DNA of 63,305 bases from Candidatus Melainabacteria bacterium (lineage in GTDB: Bacteria; Cyanobacteriota; Vampirovibrionia; Obscuribacterales; Obscuribacteraceae). Of the stretch, positions 25,138 through 35,890 are shown one piece after another (position 1 is the stretch's first letter; each line of letters opens with the position of its first letter). The DNA is taken from NCBI GenBank assembly GCA_003153555.1, contig PLZS01000205.1, positions 1 to 63,305 of the forward strand. Direction: 5' to 3'. The notes below the pieces were generated by a model that was not told the DNA's origin, searched no databases, and saw only the letters and a list, made by a program, of their open reading frames with translations. Position numbers and translations under genes: made by a program.

Positions 25138-26310
25138 TTGACGAGCACTGTAACCCATGATGTACAGCCGTACGGCGAGTTTCTAGATGAGGAACATCAA
25201 AAAATTCGCGAAGCCGTGCGAGATTTTGCGACTAAGGAAATAGCTCCTAAGTCTGCTGAAGTGGATCGCAACGCAAGGTTTCCAGAAGAGACTTTCAAGA
25301 AGCTTGGTGAAATGGATTTGCTAGGTTTGCCCATTCCGGAAGAATATGGCGGTGCAGGCGGTGACTACAGAAGCTATGCCATCACTGTCGAAGAAATTGG
25401 CCGAGCCTGCGGGTCGACTGGTTTGAGCTATGCCGCTCACGTCTCTCTGGGCAGCAACCCTATTTACATGTTCGGTACCGAAGAACAGAAGAACCACTAC
25501 CTACCAAAACTAGCCAAAGGCGAATGGCTTGGTTGCTGGGCTCTGACAGAACCAGGCACTGGGTCTGACGCCGCTGCTCAGAAGACAACAGCACGTCTTG
25601 AAGGCGATCACTGGGTCTTGAACGGTACCAAGCAATTCATCACCAACGCCACACATGCTGATGTTGCCATCATCATGGCGATGACAGATCAGAGTAAAGG
25701 ACGCAAGGGAATTTCTTCCTTTATTGTTGATAAAGGAACCAAAGGACTGTCAGTCAGCAAAGTGGAAAAGAAGATGGGTATGCGTGGATCGCCTACAGCC
25801 AGTCTGACTTTCGAAGATTGCCACATTCCCAAAGAGAATATCATCGGGGAAGTTGGCGAAGGCTACAAACAAGCTTTGATGACTCTTGAAGGTGGCAGAA
25901 TTTCAATTGGTGCTCTCGCTCTTGGAATTGCTCAAGCAGCTTTTGATGCGGCACTCAATTACGCTAAGCAGCGAGAAGCTTTCGGGCAGCCGATTGGAAA
26001 GTTTCAATTCATTCAGGGATATTTGGCTGATATGTCCACCCAGATCAGTGCGGCTCGCCTCTTGCTCTATCATGCTGCTTGGATGAAAGATCATCATAAG
26101 CGTGTGACGCTGGAAGGATCTCAGGCTAAATTGTTTGCCTCTGAAATCGCCTCGAGAGTTTGCAACTTGTGCATTCAAATTCATGGCGGCTACGGATACA
26201 TTGAAGATTTCCCCGCCGAACGTTTCTTGCGCGATGCAAAATTGTGCGAAATCGGCGAAGGCACATCTGAAATTCAACGGCTGTTGATCGCTCGTCAATT
26301 AGGGCTCTAA
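25138..26310 (+). CDS. Acyl-CoA dehydrogenase
   Basis: FAD flavoenzyme introducing the trans-2 double bond in acyl-CoA, 390 aa. Motifs: LTEPGTGSDAAA (FAD/acyl binding), FITNATHADV, the helical dimer region KQREAFGQPIGKFQFIQ and IHGGYGYIEDFPAERFLRDA with the catalytic Glu in IGEGTSEIQR. The residue position is that of short- and medium-chain enzymes rather than isovaleryl-CoA dehydrogenase. Start is TTG with GGAG eight bases upstream. Single gene; electron-transfer flavoprotein genes are not in the window. Confidence 0.93.
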   Translation: MTSTVTHDVQPYGEFLDEEHQKIREAVRDFATKEIAPKSAEVDRNARFPEETFKKLGEMDLLGLPIPEEYGGAGGDYRSYAITVEEIGRACGSTGLSYAAHVSLGSNPIYMFGTEEQKNHYLPKLAKGEWLGCWALTEPGTGSDAAAQKTTARLEGDHWVLNGTKQFITNATHADVAIIMAMTDQSKGRKGISSFIVDKGTKGLSVSKVEKKMGMRGSPTASLTFEDCHIPKENIIGEVGEGYKQALMTLEGGRISIGALALGIAQAAFDAALNYAKQREAFGQPIGKFQFIQGYLADMSTQISAARLLLYHAAWMKDHHKRVTLEGSQAKLFASEIASRVCNLCIQIHGGYGYIEDFPAERFLRDAKLCEIGEGTSEIQRLLIARQLGL

Positions 26311-26313
26311 AGC

Positions 26314-27015
26314 TCAGCTCGAAAATGAGATCATGAAAGTCAAAGTGTTTCCGGACACTTGAATTGACGCGTTCATCAGCTGGAGTAAGCTGTGAGCGAT
26401 ACGTAAGCGAAGCCACGTCGAATCGAAACGTTGCACCGGTGTGTCTTCATCGGCTAATTGTGTGAAGATCGCTTGGTTATTTCTGTTCACTGTATTTGGT
26501 GGCAAGACGACTGTGAAGCAAACAGTTTCGCTATTTTTTTCATTCTCAAGCCTCGCGTCAATACTGATTGTGCCTGATTCTATGAACTTCGAAGCGCCCA
26601 AAATTATGCTCCTTAAAATCTGTTGTAAGCTGGCGGCGTCGCCGGTGATAAGTTCAGGCACTTTTGCATCGACGGAGATTTTCAAATCGATGCTGTGCAT
26701 TGCAAGAAATTTGCGCAAGGCTAATGCGCACTCCTCAATGGTGCTGTCGAGATTGAAAGAGGAGTTTTTGAGGACGACTTTTCCGGCATCAAGCCTTGCT
26801 AAATCGACAAAATCGGTGAGCAATTGAAGCATTATCTTTGCCGAGTCGTTGATCGTCTCTGAAAGCAGTTTTTGATCAGGATCGAGTCGAGAAGACAGCA
26901 GCAATTCGTTAATTCCCAAAATTCCACCGAGTGGCGTTCTTAGCTCATGCGCGATTTCCGTCGCCATCTTGTATTTAAGTTCCAGTTCTGTCTGGTTTCC
27001 TGAATTCTGAGACAT
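26314..27015 (-). CDS. Degenerate histidine kinase (HisKA with decayed ATPase domain)
   Basis: 233 aa. The HisKA H-box EIAHELRTPLGGILG and the dimerisation helices are intact. The following region aligns with HATPase_c (DAASLQQILRSIILGASKF) but the N-box Asn residues are replaced, and no DxGxG or GxGLG boxes are visible. It therefore probably cannot autophosphorylate; it may act as a dimerising partner, phosphatase or decoy. There is no sensor or membrane domain. ATG at 27015 is chosen for GGGAG six bases upstream; the upstream frame to a GTG at 27192 has no ribosome site. It ends three bases after the convergent acyl-CoA dehydrogenase stop. Confidence 0.75.
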   Translation of the reverse strand: MSQNSGNQTELELKYKMATEIAHELRTPLGGILGINELLLSSRLDPDQKLLSETINDSAKIMLQLLTDFVDLARLDAGKVVLKNSSFNLDSTIEECALALRKFLAMHSIDLKISVDAKVPELITGDAASLQQILRSIILGASKFIESGTISIDARLENEKNSETVCFTVVLPPNTVNRNNQAIFTQLADEDTPVQRFDSTWLRLRIAHSLLQLMNASIQVSGNTLTFMISFSS

Positions 27016-27260
27016 TGAACGCTCCCGTGATTCGGTTTCCTTGTCGGGTGCAACCCCGGAGAGAATGGTAGCGCACAGAAGTATCTCGAGCGATTTTTCA
27101 ATTTGCTTCGTCGCAATTCGCACATGCTGCGTATTGCTGGGCTTAATCTCGTGTCTATCGGGCCAAACTTGTATCCATTGAGTTTTGGGCACTTCACTAA
27201 CTAGATCTTGGCTTGTACATCAACGATCTTGGCTTGTATTGTGCAGGATTGAACTTCCGA

Positions 27261-27983
27261 TCATGCGGCATGTATTGTTGGGCTTGCCTCATATTTGTCG
27301 ATAAGGATTTCTTTCAATCTTTGATCCGTAGCGTGGATTAATTCGTGAACAGTCTGATAGTCCATTGCCGATTGTGCTGCATAGGTTAGTTCTAACTGCG
27401 TGTTAATTCCTTTGGATTTCACGTGCACATCCAAAGAGAGCCGACGTCTGTAGAGCTGGGAGATTTTGGTTCCTAGTGTTGTGTGGTCGTATTCCAGGAC
27501 GAAGGTCAATATGTCAGCACCGGTTTCAGTAAGACGCCAAAAGGCTGGTCTGGTCGATCCCGTTTTCACCACGGCGCCATCCAGTCCGTCTATGAGGCGC
27601 GTCTTGGCTGTGACGTAAAGGATTGGATAGTTTCGCTTGAGTGGAAAATTTAGTTCTGCCAATAATTTGAAATTGGCGGCGCGTAACCTGCCTCGGCATC
27701 TTTGCTGGTATGGAAGTTTGTACAGTAAGAAAAACGACCAAATTAGAAACATGATTGTGAATGTTTTTGAGCACAACAGCAGTCGCGGATGGAGGTGGGA
27801 AAATTGTGTCATCTGCACCAAATAAAATGCACCATAGGACAGAATCACTAGTTGGGACCAGAACGAGATCACTAGTGCGTGCACATCACCATCGAAGCGG
27901 GGCAAGCCTGTACCTTGAATTTTGCGCAACCTGGAAAGTTTTTTTTGCATGCGATTACCACTGATTGATAGTGATTCCATCAT
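27261..27983 (-). CDS. Hypothetical protein with two membrane helices, 240 aa
   Basis: Unknown. Two hydrophobic helices lie at about 38-57 and 70-88, separated by a short loop (QMTQFSHLHPR), then a basic segment and a ~130-residue cytoplasmic domain of alternating strands (ISQLYRRRLSLDVHV, INTQLELTYAAQSAMD) ending in two helices. Alternative start at 27950 (MQKKLS). It lies upstream of the histidine-kinase-like gene on the same strand, 245 bases away. Confidence 0.6.
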   Translation of the reverse strand: MMESLSISGNRMQKKLSRLRKIQGTGLPRFDGDVHALVISFWSQLVILSYGAFYLVQMTQFSHLHPRLLLCSKTFTIMFLIWSFFLLYKLPYQQRCRGRLRAANFKLLAELNFPLKRNYPILYVTAKTRLIDGLDGAVVKTGSTRPAFWRLTETGADILTFVLEYDHTTLGTKISQLYRRRLSLDVHVKSKGINTQLELTYAAQSAMDYQTVHELIHATDQRLKEILIDKYEASPTIHAA

Positions 27984-28189
27984 TGCTGCCGAGATTGCGT
28001 CGGTGAATAAATTCGTCGAATTATTTAAGACTTGTGCACCTAGGTTCGAGCGTCATCTATTTCAACGAAGTTTGGCAGATGATCCTTTGGAGGTGGTCAA
28101 AATTTCAACGTTGGATAGGACTGGCTCCGCTTTGTGGGAGGGGTGGACTTTTATACGGTGTGATATAATAGAGACTAGTTTTGAAAAGA

Positions 28190-28217
28190 AGCAGGTGGGG
28201 GGCAAGCCTCACCTGCT
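28190..28217 (-). terminator. Terminator after fumC
   Basis: AGCAGGTG / CACCTGCT arms with a C/G-rich loop, 15 bases beyond the fumC stop, followed on the minus strand by TCTTTTC. Probable intrinsic terminator. Confidence 0.65.
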
Positions 28218-28232
28218 CTTTCCAACAAAAAA

Positions 28233-29627
<1,395 letters not shown>

Positions 29628-29893
29628 TGGCATACCTCGCGTAAATTTGGCTCACGTTCAAACAATCGAGCAGAAATCGACTTGTTGGTTGCTTGGATAG
29701 CGGTGTGGGCGTAGAAGCGAAAAGTTAGGTGATTGGTTAGGGAAAATGTAAAGACGCGTTGAACCTAACTGGTATGGACCTATTTCTTCAATCTCAAGAG
29801 CAGAAGTAAACATAAAGATTTCGCCAGGGCGTGGATAATAGATAGGCTAGCCTCGCAAGCTCGCGCACTGACTAAGGCAGTTGATACTCCTAT

Positions 29894-30778
29894 ATGACTA
29901 ATACATATCGGCTCAAGGCAATGGTTTTCGTCCGCATGCTTTCGGAAGTGACGCTCTTCCTGGTGTTCATGACATTGCCTGTAGTGCTCTACCTGCTTGG
30001 CAAGTTCATGCTGTTGTCATTACCTGGGCGCGCAGTCTTTATTACCCTGTCCGTGCTCGGCGCCTGCCTGCTTCCTTTTTATGGGTTCATTACTTGGCAA
30101 GTTAGAACCGATCCCCGTGGTATCACTTGTGTTTCTCTTTTCAAGAAGCAGTTTTGCGAGTGGACAATAATCCGAGGACTGTCTCGGCGTTCAAGTTGGA
30201 ACTGGTTGCGCTATGTGATCGAAACCAGGGATGGAGAAGTTTCATTTCCGGTTCTTTTGAAAAATTGCGATCAACTCGTGGACGAAATCAGAGACCATTT
30301 ACCAGCGGGCGGACCTGCCTCCAAGGGCGCTAACAAACGGTTTGAGCACGACAATATTGCCGCCATATGGCAGTTTGCGCAAGCACTTTACGGCTTCATC
30401 TTCATTGCCATCATCTGGGCATTTTCCAGCTCACTTCATTTGAAATCAAGTTCTGACTGGTGGCTCCTGCTTGGCTTTTGTATCGCCGTAACGATAGTAC
30501 TGCTTTGGCGCACTTTCGTTGTCGCTTTGATGCCACGCTGGGTGCAGATCACAGACGATCATTTAGTTATGCGTAACTTTTTCTTTGAGAGAAGTTTTCC
30601 CTGGTCCGAACTGCGCGGGATAAAGGCCGCTTCGCCTTTTTTGCCAGAGGGTTTTATGATCTACACCCCGAAAATGTCATATCTTGTGGGCGCCAACATG
30701 AATGCGGCAGATGAGCTGCAAGAGATTCTCTTACGCAAAATTCCTGTTGTTGAAAAACTTGAAAAACGGCCGCACTAA
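29894..30778 (+). CDS. Membrane protein with two PH-like domains, 294 aa
   Basis: Four hydrophobic segments in two pairs (about 15-40, 47-66, 160-180, 190-210), each pair followed by a ~70-residue domain with the look of a bacterial pleckstrin-homology (bPH) fold: RTDPRGITCVSLFKKQFCEW and MPRWVQITDDHLVMRNFFF, each with a following WxxxxG core. The two halves are probably an internal duplication. Function unknown; such proteins often sense envelope state. It ends overlapping four bases with the convergent Nudix gene. Confidence 0.6.
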   Translation: MTNTYRLKAMVFVRMLSEVTLFLVFMTLPVVLYLLGKFMLLSLPGRAVFITLSVLGACLLPFYGFITWQVRTDPRGITCVSLFKKQFCEWTIIRGLSRRSSWNWLRYVIETRDGEVSFPVLLKNCDQLVDEIRDHLPAGGPASKGANKRFEHDNIAAIWQFAQALYGFIFIAIIWAFSSSLHLKSSSDWWLLLGFCIAVTIVLLWRTFVVALMPRWVQITDDHLVMRNFFFERSFPWSELRGIKAASPFLPEGFMIYTPKMSYLVGANMNAADELQEILLRKIPVVEKLEKRPH

Positions 30779-31332
30779 ATTTGGTGCGATATCGATGAAT
30801 GCATTTGACCGTTCATTTCGAAAAATTTGGCGATCATGCGCCGGTGGAGTTCGAAGGCGATATTCGGCGGCAGCTCATCTTGTTTGAAAGCGCCGACATC
30901 ACTGGCATCGTCTCCAGGCACCATCGTTCCGGTTGCCGATTGGGCTGCGTAAAACAAGATAATGACGTTGATGCCACGGCCAGGTGCATTTGCACCTAAC
31001 AGGCGCTGCCCGTGAATGTTTAGTCCCGTCTCTTCGAGTACTTCGCGAGCTGCTGACTCATCAGGATTCTCGAAGCCTTCGATGAATCCCCCAGGAAGAC
31101 ACCAGTCACCGACATAAGGCTCGTATTTTCGCTTAACCAAAACAATGCCGTCGTTCATCGGCACTAATGTGGCTGTTACCGGCTTAGGATTATCCCAATG
31201 AACGAACTCGCAAGATATGCACACGACCCTATCCCGACCGCCGATCTCGGTTATCTTCACAGTGCTCGAGCACAGCGGGCAGCAAATCAATGGGTCAGTT
31301 CCAAGTCTTGGTGATATCACGGATTGTAACAA
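30775..31332 (-). CDS. Nudix hydrolase with N-terminal zinc ribbon
   Basis: 185 aa. The Nudix box is complete: G-FIEGF-E-NPDESAA-REVLEETGL, binding Mg and cleaving a nucleoside diphosphate linked to another group. A zinc ribbon precedes it (CPLC ... CISC, about residues 18-39), as in NADH-pyrophosphatase-like Nudix proteins, but the SQPWPFPxS signature of NudC is not seen, so the substrate is unassigned. Start is uncertain: TTG at 31332, GTG at 31320 or a later TTG; none has a good ribosome site. Confidence 0.85.
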   Translation of the reverse strand: MLQSVISPRLGTDPLICCPLCSSTVKITEIGGRDRVVCISCEFVHWDNPKPVTATLVPMNDGIVLVKRKYEPYVGDWCLPGGFIEGFENPDESAAREVLEETGLNIHGQRLLGANAPGRGINVIILFYAAQSATGTMVPGDDASDVGAFKQDELPPNIAFELHRRMIAKFFEMNGQMHSSISHQI

Positions 31333-31689
31333 CCAGAAGGGTGCAATTAGGCAGACAAAAAAGGACTACTCATATTGAATCAGATGTCGGCAAAAAGTTC
31401 TGCCCCTTCGAAGCCGCATATGAAGCGAGTCTTCACTATTTTTCCTTGTGGGGCTTAGCTTTAGCAAAATATTTCGAATTCAAATTTGCAAATAAATCTC
31501 TGATAACTGCTCGATATTGGGTTTACTTATTTAATGACGCTGTTAAGATGTCCGCAAATACTCTGGGATTTATAGTGCCACTATGACAACGTAAGTGGTG
31601 CGACTAGAAAGAAGAACGACTGACCACAGTACACTTCGCTCTACCCAGCCAGCCGTTATCCTCGCATTTGAGGCTAGTAGGAGTCTGTA
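31333..31689. other. Intergenic, no gene seen
   Basis: Gap between divergent genes, A/T-rich towards its right half. It should hold the promoters of the Nudix gene and of the 31690 gene; no clear boxes chosen. Confidence 0.35.
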
Positions 31690-31899
31690 ATGAATTCGGG
31701 ATCCCTTGGTAATCGCCAATCGCGGCAGCCAAAACAATCTTCCAACGCAAATCAGCCATTAATTTCCACGAGAACAAGAACTAAAGGCGGACCTCAAAAC
31801 GAGTCCAACAGCCTGAATCAATGCGACAATGGCGTTTGCCAGCTCTCTTGGAAACCGGTCCAGATCGATTCGAAAGTCTCCGAAAATCTTGGAAGCTGA
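31690..31899 (+). CDS. Small polar hypothetical protein, 69 aa
   Basis: Low-complexity Ser/Asn/Gln-rich peptide, probably disordered, with a Cys pair (CDNGVC). Support for translation is the strong AGGAG six bases before ATG. No signal peptide and no homologue recalled. Confidence 0.5.
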   Translation: MNSGSLGNRQSRQPKQSSNANQPLISTRTRTKGGPQNESNSLNQCDNGVCQLSWKPVQIDSKVSENLGS

Positions 31900-32167
31900 T
31901 TGATTTATTGTCTTTGTGAGCACCATATGTGATACCCCATAGGATCACTGGCGATTGAGCTTGCACGATTTGACGGTGAAGGATGACTCGAGGTCGGCTG
32001 CGTGTATAGAGCTGTGACGTGGTCTGTCGACTAATCGGCGGCAAGAAACAGCGACCTGATCGATTAGCCGAATCCTTACTCACACCGTGGGTGGTGCGAA
32101 AATTGCGACAGGTAATTTCAGATGATAAGCCAGGTGTAGTTTTTTAGGTCCGAATCGAGTTGTCGCC

Positions 32168-32827
32168 TCAAACAATCTTTCTAATTTTGTCGGCCAAGAA
32201 TTTACCGAGCTTTGCATGCGCCGGCGTGGAAAGATGAAGGCCGTCATTAGCTAAATCTTCCACAGTGACAATCTTTTGGCTATCGGCAAAGTGACAATGA
32301 TAGCGAGTCGCTACATTCTCGTATAACCGCGGCAGTTCTGCGCTTTTCTTTTGTGCTCCTGTCCAGGAAGGCTCATCGCAGGCGTTAAAGATTCCGATTG
32401 GCGGAGGAGCGACGATCAGTGTCTTGGGGCTAGAGCCCTGCGGTCCGGACCGGCTCTTCTGAATCAGATCGATCAGTACCTCAAGCCCCTGTGAAATGTC
32501 TACCGCGGAGGCGGAAAATCTAATTTTCAGATCATTCGTTCCAAGCATCATTATCACTAAATCGAGAGGCCGATGGCTGTCAAGGCACGGCACCAGATAA
32601 TGCTTTCCTGCTCGGTGGTCCCACAAAGGGTCTTCAAACACGGTGGTTCTGCCGTTCAGACCTTCTTCTATCACTCTGAATTCGCTGCCCAACGATGCAC
32701 TCACAATTCCGGTCCAGCGTGTTCGAATATCAAAACGCCCTGGCAGATCGTCTATTGGATCCAGATCGTTGTAACCCCAAGTATTGGAATCGCCGAAACA
32801 GAGAATGGTTTTCACGGTTGCCTTCAT
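32168..32827 (-). CDS. SGNH/GDSL-family hydrolase (arylesterase-like)
   Basis: 219 aa. Block I LCFGDSNTWG carries the nucleophile Ser; the block II Gly and block III LGTNDLK (Asn) make the oxyanion hole; block V DGLHLSTPAH supplies Asp and His. The GDSN-TWGY start and TRW following are typical of bacterial arylesterase/lipolytic proteins related to SGNH acyl-esterases acting on sugars. No signal peptide, so cytoplasmic. Ribosome site weak; start chosen from family N-terminus. Confidence 0.85.
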   Translation of the reverse strand: MKATVKTILCFGDSNTWGYNDLDPIDDLPGRFDIRTRWTGIVSASLGSEFRVIEEGLNGRTTVFEDPLWDHRAGKHYLVPCLDSHRPLDLVIMMLGTNDLKIRFSASAVDISQGLEVLIDLIQKSRSGPQGSSPKTLIVAPPPIGIFNACDEPSWTGAQKKSAELPRLYENVATRYHCHFADSQKIVTVEDLANDGLHLSTPAHAKLGKFLADKIRKIV

Positions 32828-33207
32828 TGCGATGGGACGTTGAAATTATAGGCAATTTCAATTCAGTCTTGTCGACCTCGCGCCAGGTGGGCTAGTGTTA
32901 ACAAAACTCATTGACCCAACCAGGTGCTTGGAGTGAAGAGTTGTAAAGAGGGTGCTGTACACAAAAATTGTGATGATCGTCGGGCCCGTTACTTGATAGT
33001 TATTAGGCACTTCAATTTTCTCTCTCCGATAGGTCCCGAGCACCCCAAACCATCGTTCCTTGCTCGCTCTCAGCTCCAAACCATCCAGCCATGTGCTGTG
33101 TGGAGCTGAGCTTGAGACGAGAAAAGAACTTGTTTGACCGCTCGTGGTCTCTCATCGCCCTGGTTGCTTATAGCGACCGGTATGTTTCACTCACCAGGAG
33201 ATCTACC
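32828..33207. other. Intergenic with one long hairpin
   Basis: No gene seen. CTCAGCTCCA (33069-33078) and TGGAGCTGAG (33101-33110) are perfect inverted arms with a 22-base loop, upstream of the small gene at 33208. They could form a leader structure or an upstream terminator. Confidence 0.4.
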
Positions 33208-33426
33208 ATGAAATTGCTCGAACTTTCCGAACGGATCATAGATGCGCAGCTTCGGCTCGAAATCGCTATCGGATTCGATCAGCCTGAGCGCGTGAGCGAG
33301 CATCGCGTCGGTGTTGTCGCTTGTGAAAGTCAGGTCGGTGTGGCGGGTGCCTTCAGCAGAGACGAACTTGTGGGCACCGTTGGCGCTGGCATAGAGTCAT
33401 CAAGGGCAACGTCACCATGTGGGTGA
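33208..33426 (+). CDS. Small hypothetical protein, possibly broken or chimeric, 72 aa
   Basis: AGGAG seven bases before ATG gives a good start (MKLLELSERIIDAQ). The frame ends at 33426, but a second plus-strand frame reads naturally right after (KGNVTMWVSLDRLKSWVRHD, stop at 33481). The middle (about 33225-33400) has a more natural composition on the opposite strand (ASANGAHKFVSAEGTRHTD). This pattern fits a frameshift or an inverted segment. Codon use is strongly biased as in the first 6 kb. Function unknown; upstream of the acetyltransferase on the same strand. Confidence 0.45.
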   Translation: MKLLELSERIIDAQLRLEIAIGFDQPERVSEHRVGVVACESQVGVAGAFSRDELVGTVGAGIESSRATSPCG

Positions 33427-33583
33427 GCCTCGATCGGCTGAAGAGCTGGGTGCGACACGACAGGGAGCCTCTGGCTGCCTGACCGTCCACCAACGAATAC
33501 GAAATACATGAGCAAGCCTCCGCCAGGTCGGGTCTTGTTCGGATAGACATGCTTTTTTTCTTCAATCAACCAACGAGGAACCT

Positions 33584-34168
33584 ATGAGCGAATTCGAACT
33601 TATGAACACCGGCCGCTGGTACGACCCACGCGATCCGGAAATTTCGGCTGAACACCAGATCGCCCGGTGCCTCTGCCGAGCTTTCAACCGTGCCGACACC
33701 GATGAAGAACGTGCAGACCTGCTGTCGCAGCTTGTTGGCGATGGTTTGGGACGAGACGTCTACGTTGCGGAGACTTTCCAATGCGATTTCCCGGGCCGGT
33801 TGGTTCTGGGCGATCGAGTTTTCCTCAACTACGGATGCAAAATCCTCAACTGCGGTATCGTCACCATCGGAGACGAGGTCCGCTTCGGCCCCAATGTCAC
33901 CGTGATTGCTGTGAGGCATCCCCTTGAGGGTGCCAAGCGCAATTACGAACCCGGCAACCAGGCCAGTCAGGCGGCTCCAGTGACGATCGGTGCTCGGGCG
34001 TGGATTTGCACTGGTGCAGTCGTCTGCCCCGGAGTGACGATTGGCGAGGACGCTGTGGTTATGGCCAATGCGGTTGTGACCAAAGACGTTCCGCCCGGTG
34101 CAGTCGTGGGTGGAGTGCCGGCAAAGTTTGTGCAGTGGTCGCCTGGCTACGAGCCAGTCGCCCTTTAG
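33584..34168 (+). CDS. Maltose/galactoside O-acetyltransferase-like protein
   Basis: Left-handed beta-helix acetyltransferase of the LacA/Maa/NodL group, 194 aa. The N-terminal Mac domain (MNTGRWYDPRDPE) is followed by hexapeptide turns (FLNYGCKILNCGIVTIGDEV, GAVVCPGVTIGEDAVVMANA, GAVVGGVPAK). The catalytic His is in VIAVRHPLE. It uses acetyl-CoA to acetylate sugar hydroxyls; the sugar is unknown. Start ATG has GAGGAA upstream and a clear terminator follows. Biased codon use. Confidence 0.88.
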   Translation: MSEFELMNTGRWYDPRDPEISAEHQIARCLCRAFNRADTDEERADLLSQLVGDGLGRDVYVAETFQCDFPGRLVLGDRVFLNYGCKILNCGIVTIGDEVRFGPNVTVIAVRHPLEGAKRNYEPGNQASQAAPVTIGARAWICTGAVVCPGVTIGEDAVVMANAVVTKDVPPGAVVGGVPAKFVQWSPGYEPVAL

Positions 34169-34189
34169 GCCAATGCCCGCTGAAGTGAA

Positions 34190-34210
34190 GAAGGAGGCGG
34201 TGCCTCCTTC
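34190..34210 (+). terminator. Intrinsic terminator after the acetyltransferase
   Basis: GAAGGAGGC / GCCTCCTTC with a 3-nt loop, followed by TCAACTTTCTTTT, 21 bases after the stop. Confidence 0.75.
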
Positions 34211-34476
34211 TCAACTTTCTTTTCACTGCTTCTGTTATTTGCTCCCTCTTGCATTTTGCTTTGATATTAATTTTGGTAATTTTTTGGGCACCACTTGTGG
34301 TGCCGAAATTGAAGATCGCCAAGACTCAACTGTTCTATCAGAATTTTCTCAAGACTGCTTCTATTGATGCATATAGTATTAAAGCGTTTTTCTCCCAAAC
34401 AATCCGTCAAGCTCTCACAGAGTAACGCTCTACGGGCACGCCTGTGACCGCCAATGAGTCAGTGCATTGGTAGAGC

Positions 34477-35327
34477 CTATCTAAAGAACCATCCGCGTGT
34501 ATAGGCACTAGGGTAAGGCGTCAAGCGTGTTGCCCACGGTCCGACCTGAGGCGCAAAGCGAGGTTCGAAGTATTGACGCCGAGCCACGCTTTCTCCTTTA
34601 AATTGTGGTGGATATGAGCGAGGCTCGTTTGTCCCAGCATACAAAGCAGTAATAGTGTTGCGATCTCTCTCTTTTAGAAACGGAGTTTGATTCGCATTCA
34701 GAACTGGATACATGATATCGCCAGCGGTGCTCGAGTGCCCCTGCCAGCCTAAGGCATGACCCACTTCGTGCTGGCAGGTCTTGTAGGTATCCGTATCGCT
34801 GAAAGACGGTCCTAAAAGACTTGTGAGCACAGATACACGGGCCTGATGATTTTACCTGCTCCCGTGAACGGGTTACGCTGAATCGTCGTTTTCGTTTCGC
34901 CCGCTTCGACTCCGTTTCCCTTCGGTCGAGCGATAGCGGTCCAGGTACAGACAATGTCAGCGTCTGCTGGCGAAGCAACTTCAGTCCAAGTTAATTTCGA
35001 ATCGGAAATAGTTTGCCATTCGCTGAATGCTCGTCGAATAAAATCGGGATATCAGTCGCGATACCCCGGCGTGCCCGTGCCGTCTTCTATATAGACCCTA
35101 AGCGGCATTTGTTCTAAGGGCCACGTGAATCGTCCAACTTCTGTTACTTCAGCCAGGTAATTATAACCGGCTGTGAGCGGCCCTCCGCGAGGCAGAACAT
35201 ATGCCAACGACGGACTAGCAGATGCCCGTGGCAGTGCTGATTGCAAAGTTGCCGCTCGGGTAGCAACCGTGAGCATAAGCGTCAAGAAAAGCGCACCGAG
35301 CGCTTGAGGCAAGGAGACTTTTTGCAT
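34477..35327 (-). pseudogene. Decayed matrixin-like (M10-type) metalloprotease
   Basis: Remnant of a secreted zinc protease. The N-terminus has a clear signal peptide (MQKVSLPQALGALFLTLML). Reading on, an in-frame TGA interrupts after PGYRD (35052-35054), the same frame then continues naturally (YPDFIRRAFSEWQTISDSKL), and a one-base shift near 34835-34845 is needed to reach the active site HEVGHALGWQGHS with the Met-turn IMYP. Two independent lesions make a pseudogene likely. The C-terminal ~60 residues after the active site are Pro/Arg/Phe-rich. A sequencing error could explain one lesion but hardly both. Confidence 0.8.
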
Positions 35328-35692
35328 CTTAAGGTGATTCCGGGAAGAGTGTGAAGAGAGAAAGCGGATGTATTCATCCACGCGAGACCGTGCCTAAGCC
35401 TCTTATATCGTTGACATCGGATTGAGCGGATTGTTCCTGCTACGAGACAAAATTGCGTTCAGCACTATTAGTTATCTTCAGAATTTACAAAAACTGCCAG
35501 CTAATCGCATGTCCCTCGAGTCATTGCAAGAATCAGCTGAATGAGCGGCTGCGTAACTTCTGCGCGGATTTCGAATTGCAATTCGCAACACTGTATTTTG
35601 ATGTCATGTATAGGTCCTCCTGGTGGGTTTGAGCCCTAGCTCGAGAAAATTATTAACAGGGGCGCTTCCTTCAAAAAGCGCATGCTGCCTTT
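35328..35692. other. Intergenic, no gene seen
   Basis: Between the start of the dead protease and the palindromes ahead of the AbiEi-like gene. No credible coding frame. Confidence 0.35.
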
Positions 35693-35718
35693 GTTAGAAA
35701 TAACGCTGTATTTCTAAC
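35693..35718. promoter_or_regulatory. Perfect 26-bp palindromic operator candidate
   Basis: Arms GTTAGAAATA / TATTTCTAAC are perfectly inverted around ACGCTG. It lies 173 bases upstream of the AbiEi-like gene and shares 23 of 26 bases with 7879-7904. AbiEi antitoxins are known to autoregulate by binding inverted repeats upstream, which makes an operator role reasonable. Confidence 0.6.
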
Positions 35719-35764
35719 CTGGTCTACCCAAGCTTCCCCCGTATCGTGCTATCAGTCTAAATTC

Positions 35765-35792
35765 GTTAGAAGAATCCTTTATTTCTGATAAC
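35765..35792. promoter_or_regulatory. Second, imperfect palindrome upstream of AbiEi-like gene
   Basis: GTTAGAAGAAT ... ATTTCTGATAAC: a degenerate version of the site at 35693, 47 bases nearer the gene. Paired sites of this kind suit cooperative binding. Confidence 0.4.
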
Positions 35793-35890
35793 TTTTTTGA
35801 AAAAAGTGGACTTCGCCGCTTTATCAATTGAACTTTTTTTCGTACACGCTCGTATTTATAAACAGATAGCTTCAACAGGAGGAAACCGTT

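Noticed and set aside
31290..31586. 98-aa plus frame upstream of the 31690 gene
   Set aside because: Overlaps the Nudix start, lacks a ribosome site, composition not protein-like.
32573..32895. Plus-strand frames opposite the SGNH hydrolase
   Set aside because: Shadows of an assigned gene.
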